This document shows positions 32,993-36,438 of a stretch of DNA of 36,438 nucleotides, piece by piece. Position 1 is the stretch's first letter. The number at the start of each line of letters is the position of its first letter. Below the pieces are notes generated by a model, which saw only the letters and a list, made by a program, of their open reading frames with translations, was not told the origin of the DNA and did not search any database. The stretch is from Syntrophobacteraceae bacterium (GTDB taxonomy: Bacteria > Desulfobacterota > Syntrophobacteria > Syntrophobacterales > Syntrophobacteraceae). The DNA is taken from positions 1 through 36,438 of the forward strand of contig JALOPI010000041.1 in assembly GCA_025453975.1 (NCBI GenBank). Direction: 5' to 3'. The position numbers and the translations under genes were made by a program.

Positions 32993-33846
32993 ATTCAGTC
33001 CTCGAAGCGATTCACAACAGGTGTGCGGCTTGTCCCATCCTGGTCCCATCTTGACCAGGTCGGAGCCGGCAGAGCCATGACGCAGAAATGATTGAGCCTG
33101 CACTCACAAACGCGGAAGAAACATCGTCCCGGCGAAGAAGACGCCAGGTCGAGCCCAAAGCCTGTCATGCGGACGCCGAGGGAAGGAACTTCCTGGCCCC
33201 TCGGCCACCGGGACCGTTGCTGGGCAAACCATAGATCAGCTCATTCAGGGTGGCAACCCATTATTGGTGCAAGGATCCGGTTCCCCGCCAGCATGGGCGA
33301 TGCTCGCATTTCCCGCCTTCGGGCCCCTTCAAAGTAAAGCAGCCTGGCCCGAGATCCTCCTGCCACGGGCTGCTTTCATGATGCGTACCAGATGCTCCTG
33401 AATGGAGGCCCCCTCAGAGGGAGCCGACCCGGCTCCCGGCGCGAGGCTCTGAACGGCCGGGCCAATGGAAAAGACCAGAAAGCCTCCGCATGGATGACTT
33501 GACACCGGAGAATCCACGCCCGCACTCGGAGCACTTGACCCGGCGCACTCGACTATTGCCTGGTCAGCCAGCCATGGTAAAATTGAAGCAGTCATGGCGA
33601 ATCCATTTCCCAGCCGCCGTACGTTGAGACACCTGCCCATTTCCCGTTCAAGGCATTCAGCCACCCTCGGCTGTCCTATCCATTCGCCGGGCCTGCTCAG
33701 AAACCCTTCAGTCCACGGGGAGTGAATAGTGCACCGCCTCATTGGGATTGCGAGGTCATGGAAGGATCGGTGCGGGCAGGCGTGGCTCACGGGGGCCATG
33801 GAGGAGCCCTCGACACCCTTCACTCGGGATGTAGGAGGAAGCCATC
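32993..33846. other. Long gap, no confident gene
   Basis: About 850 bases between cheZ (-) and a small plus-strand gene. A minus-strand frame (33329-33595, starting MTASILPWLADQ) is open but its translation is poorly protein-like and its ribosome-binding site is weak. I saw no clear promoter pair for cheZ and no repeat. It may be degraded coding sequence or regulatory DNA. Confidence 0.4.
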
Positions 33847-34050
33847 ATGATTTGGCTCATTCTGACTCCGTTCCTGATCCTTTGCCTCGCGGCCGTGGGC
33901 ATCACCCTGGTGGAAGCCTGGGATCGCCTGCGAGCGAGGCGATCGAACAGACCCACTGCCCATTGGGCAGGGACTGTTGAGCATTACGGGCAACCGGGCA
34001 AAAGGCACTCGTTCCATCCCGACGACCAGAGAGACGGCATAGGGGCATGA
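33847..34050 (+). CDS. Small single-helix membrane protein
   Basis: A 67-aa protein with one N-terminal hydrophobic helix (about 2-24, beginning MIWLILTPFLILCL) and a basic, then polar, cytoplasmic tail (RLRARRSNRP). AGGAGGAAGCC lies just upstream of the ATG, a strong ribosome-binding site, which is the main evidence that it is a real gene. Family and function are unknown. Confidence 0.55.
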   Translation: MIWLILTPFLILCLAAVGITLVEAWDRLRARRSNRPTAHWAGTVEHYGQPGKRHSFHPDDQRDGIGA

Positions 34051-34203
34051 CCTGAGCGGTAGCGATTCACGGTGCCTGCCAGAATAGCCGGAAATGGGTC
34101 TTGAGAGCTCTTTGCCCAAAGCCTTTCAAAACAACGGCGCAAGCTCGTCCGCCGCATCTCGCCGCCCTGGGTGGGTCACCACTCCCACTTCCGGAAAGAC
34201 GAT

Positions 34204-35709
34204 TCAGCTCGGGCGCGCCTGGAAAGTGGCCTCGACGGAAGGGGAAAGCCGGTAGACTTCGATTTCTCGTCGTCCCTTGGGAGTCTGAATGCGGTCCACA
34301 TAGGAAACGTCGAAGATGTCCTTGACCCGCTCGAAGGTGGGGCGCCCCAGGTAGATGGTTCCCGGATCCGCAAGGGATTGCAGGCGATAGGCCACGACCA
34401 CGGTCTCGCCCAGTACCGTGTACTCCATCCGCTGTGGCGATCCGAGATACCCTGCCACCACCTCTCCGGTATTGACCCCAATGCGGATGGCGAACCGCTG
34501 CTCCGGAGGCAGGCTGGCCAGGAGCCGCTGCTGCTGCTCGACCATCTCCAGGGCGCATCTCACGGCGCGCACCGCATGGTCGTCGCACTGAAACGGCGCA
34601 CCGAAAATGGCCAGAAGCCCATCTCCCAGGTACTTGTCGAGGGTTCCTTCCCAGCGAAAGAGCACCTCGGTCATCAGCGTGAAGTACTCCGTGAGAAGCT
34701 TGGCGATCTCTTCTGCATCCAGCCTCTCGCTGAGCAGCGTGAAGCCCTGAATGTCCGCGAAAAGGATGGTGGCGGTGAGCTTTTCCGTCCGGAGCGCCAG
34801 CTCTTCCTGGCTCGAGCAGTCCTGGGCGATTCGCTCGGCCACCCGGGGGGACATGAAACGCTCAAGGTTCTTGCGCCTGAGCACTTCGCGGTACAGCTTC
34901 TCGTTGAGAGCGGCCTTTTCGATACCCGAAGCGACCTGGTTGGCGATGACCGTCAGGATGATGAGACCGTCCTCGGAGAACTGTCCGTCTTGAGACCCCT
35001 CCAGATAGATGGCGCCGAGCACCTCTCCCTCGTTCACCAGGGGCGCACAAAGGGCCGATTCCACACCGCGGGACACCATGGTCTCGCTGGCCGAGAACTC
35101 TTCACCCGTGAGGATGGATCGCCGGTGATCCACCGCGTGGGCCACCATGCTCCGGCTCCATGGGGCTTTCAGGGCGCCGCTGGCCACTTCCTGGTAGCTC
35201 CCGTCGGGGTTTCTGAGAAGGAGAACCCCGGAGCGGGCGCGCACGCTCTGGAGAATCAGATCCATGGCCGCCCGGAGGAAGTCCTTGACACTGGTCACGG
35301 TGATGAGCAGGTTGCTGAGCCGTTGCAGAATGAGATAGTTGAGATCCATGGTCTTGCAGAGGTCCAGGGGACCCGCCAGAAACCCCTCGGGATCGACGGT
35401 CTTCACCTGCTTGGACTGGAAAATGAGAACATGCTGACCGATGAGGATGGTGTCCCCATCGCCCAGGGGCACCCTTCTCACTGGGCGATCATTGACGAAC
35501 ACTCGGTTTTCGGAGCCGAGATCCTCGATGAAGTAAACCCCACCGTCCCGAGCGATGCGGGCATGGCGGCGCGAGACCGTTCGGTCCGGCAGATCGACGT
35601 CGTTGATCATGCCGCTGGCCGGGTGGTTCCGTCCGAGGGTGACCACATCCTTGTCGATGACGAAGAGCTCTTCCTCGTTGTTTTCGCGCTTGACGAGCAA
35701 TGCCGGCAT
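34204..35709 (-). CDS. FHA-GAF-class III nucleotidyl cyclase
   Basis: A 501-aa signalling protein. The FHA domain (about 1-100) has the phosphothreonine-binding residues GR (26-27), SRRH (46-49) and Asn68. A GAF sensor follows (about 140-265). The C-terminal cyclase domain (about 310-485) carries the metal-binding Asp319 (LFADIQGFT) and Asp363 (YLGDG) and the purine-contacting Lys359. The transition-state motif usually reads VNxAxR; here it is VVVAYR, so Val438 replaces the Asn while Arg442 is kept. Activity may be low or altered. It would make cAMP, or another cyclic nucleotide, from ATP in the cytoplasm. The start is ATG at 35709 with GGGGGAG upstream. It stands alone. Confidence 0.9.
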   Translation of the reverse strand: MPALLVKRENNEEELFVIDKDVVTLGRNHPASGMINDVDLPDRTVSRRHARIARDGGVYFIEDLGSENRVFVNDRPVRRVPLGDGDTILIGQHVLIFQSKQVKTVDPEGFLAGPLDLCKTMDLNYLILQRLSNLLITVTSVKDFLRAAMDLILQSVRARSGVLLLRNPDGSYQEVASGALKAPWSRSMVAHAVDHRRSILTGEEFSASETMVSRGVESALCAPLVNEGEVLGAIYLEGSQDGQFSEDGLIILTVIANQVASGIEKAALNEKLYREVLRRKNLERFMSPRVAERIAQDCSSQEELALRTEKLTATILFADIQGFTLLSERLDAEEIAKLLTEYFTLMTEVLFRWEGTLDKYLGDGLLAIFGAPFQCDDHAVRAVRCALEMVEQQQRLLASLPPEQRFAIRIGVNTGEVVAGYLGSPQRMEYTVLGETVVVAYRLQSLADPGTIYLGRPTFERVKDIFDVSYVDRIQTPKGRREIEVYRLSPSVEATFQARPS

Positions 35710-35877
35710 GGGATAGCTCCCCCTTTAAAGACAAGTTTGAGGCAGATCTTCAGAGGAAAGTGAACGGTCGTTTATCCTGGTCGGGCGGGAATTTGTCAAC
35801 ACCCTTGCCCTCGGCCCGGAAAATGAGCCGGAATCGACTGTACAATCCCTGACTCCACAATCCCTCAACAATCCCAG

Positions 35878-35906
35878 TTGACAAATACCGCCGGCTGAGC
35901 TAGCTT
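35878..35906 (+). promoter_or_regulatory. Promoter of initiator tRNA
   Basis: A perfect -35 TTGACA (35878-35883) and a TAGCTT (35901-35906) have 17 bases between. The start of transcription would be near 35913, about 5 bases before the mature tRNA. Confidence 0.55.
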
Positions 35907-35917
35907 ATTCGAATCGA

Positions 35918-35994
<77 letters not shown>

Positions 35995-36003
35995 AGCAAA
36001 TTC

Positions 36004-36034
36004 AAGGGCTTAGGGGTTTCTCTTAAGCCCTTTT
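36004..36034 (+). terminator. Terminator of the initiator tRNA
   Basis: AAGGGCTTA (36004-36012) pairs perfectly with TAAGCCCTT (36024-36032) across an 11-base loop, and the stem runs into TTTT. It lies 10 bases after the tRNA. Confidence 0.85.
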
Positions 36035-36041
36035 GATTGTC

Positions 36042-36062
36042 ATTCCCCACACTATTCCCCAC
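36042..36062. repeat. Direct repeat ATTCCCCAC, period 12
   Basis: ATTCCCCAC at 36042-36050 recurs at 36054-36062. It lies just beyond the initiator tRNA terminator, in a setting where integrating elements often sit. No integrase is seen here, so its meaning is unknown. Confidence 0.5.
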
Positions 36063-36438
36063 AAGGACCACAGAATTTCCTCCGCTGATGAACCTATCTC
36101 TTGATTCCTAGAGGTGGTACACCGCTGTGCAAAATAGCATGTTCTGCGAAGTAACAAAGCGAAGAAAGTCCCCCCCGGAATCGCCGAAGTCGTTCGGAGC
36201 GCGATGAATCTGGTCGCTTCCGTGCAATGCTGAAGAACCTCCCTCTTGGCCCTGGGGGCGGCCTCATTGCAGAACTCTTGATCAACGCTTTCCTGCCCCA
36301 TTGGACCTAAGCCTACCCCAAATCCTCGTGAATCTTACAGCCGTTCTCAAGTCAACAGTTCTTCAGATCCGAAAAACCCCGATTGCTGGAAGAAGGCAAC
36401 ATGCCCGGATCGTACCCGTTGTGCAGCTCAGGCCCGTC

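Larger units (their letters stand above)
35995..36438. other. Non-coding tail after tRNA-fMet, lower GC
   Basis: The last 440 bases have fewer GC-rich codon patterns than the rest of the window. They hold the tRNA terminator, a 9-base direct repeat (36042-36062) and no convincing gene. Two overlapping minus-strand frames (36023-36301 and 36094-36285) are Arg/Cys-rich and lack family features. An open frame enters from the right edge on the minus strand (down to about 36351), but it is too short to judge. Confidence 0.4.

Noticed and set aside
33329-33823. 164-aa minus-strand frame in the 33-kb gap
   Set aside because: No good ribosome-binding site, poor composition in its first half, no recognisable motif. 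The later part from 33595 is slightly more protein-like, but not enough to call.
36023-36301. 92-aa minus-strand frame after tRNA-fMet, considered as an integrase remnant
   Set aside because: No tyrosine-recombinase motif (R-H-R-Y) or other family signature visible. It overlaps the tRNA terminator.

Overview
The window looks like a chromosomal segment of a GC-rich, Gram-negative, probably anaerobic deltaproteobacterium (Desulfobacterota, Syntrophobacter-like). This is inferred from gene content, not from a marker gene. An LPS-export permease (LptG) and NtrY/NtrX point to a Gram-negative. The oxygen-defence set (PerR-type Fur regulator, rubrerythrin, flavodiiron protein), an iron-sulfur two-subunit fumarate hydratase and a thiolase/3-hydroxyacyl-CoA dehydrogenase/acyl-CoA dehydrogenase cluster fit an anaerobe that oxidises organic acids. 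I see no plasmid, phage, CRISPR or transposase signature. The only region with a clearly different texture is the lower-GC tail after the initiator tRNA (about 36.0-36.4 kb).

Layout. 0-5.1 kb: end of lptF and lptG (+), then on the minus strand a GT81-like glycosyltransferase with a stand-alone receiver protein and a two-helix micro-membrane protein, then on the plus strand a universal stress protein and a UDP-glucuronate 4-epimerase-like enzyme. 5.4-10.8 kb: a very large low-complexity exported protein and a membrane protein with a degenerate spermidine-synthase domain. 10.9-17.8 kb: fumarate hydratase beta and alpha (-), a class II cyclic-nucleotide phosphodiesterase-like metallohydrolase (+), a 59-aa HxxxCxxC protein (-), and the acyl-CoA operon thiolase-hbd-acd (-). 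18-24.7 kb: YggU/DUF167 (-), a NodI/NodJ-like ABC exporter (+), then DUF4390-ntrY-ntrX (+). 24.8-29.7 kb: tRNA-Pro(GGG), the oxidative-stress cluster perR-rbr-fprA (-), RecJ (+) and a CBS-pair protein (-). 29.8-36.4 kb: two unrecognised proteins, a CheZ-type phosphatase with a long N-terminal extension (-), an FHA-GAF-class III cyclase (-), initiator tRNA-fMet, and a non-coding tail.

How the parts relate. Two genes concern cyclic nucleotides (a cyclase and a class II phosphodiesterase homologue, about 20 kb apart), but the cyclase lacks the usual transition-state Asn. Two others are separated halves of phospho-signalling (an orphan receiver and an orphan CheZ). The redox-defence cluster carries a promoter with a Fur/PerR-like inverted repeat lying over its -10 box.

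The observations I would follow up first are: a possible small RNA with many GGA motifs at about 31.40-31.48 kb; the cyclase active-site substitution; the spermidine-synthase-like membrane protein that has lost catalytic acids; the mosaic exported protein with three GPW modules, a His cluster, Pro-Gly-Asp-Arg repeats and an RGG-like tail; and the minimal HxxxCxxC protein with no sigma factor beside it. I did not find a clearly new multi-gene system. Everything here was read by eye, so promoters, hairpins and homologies are proposals.
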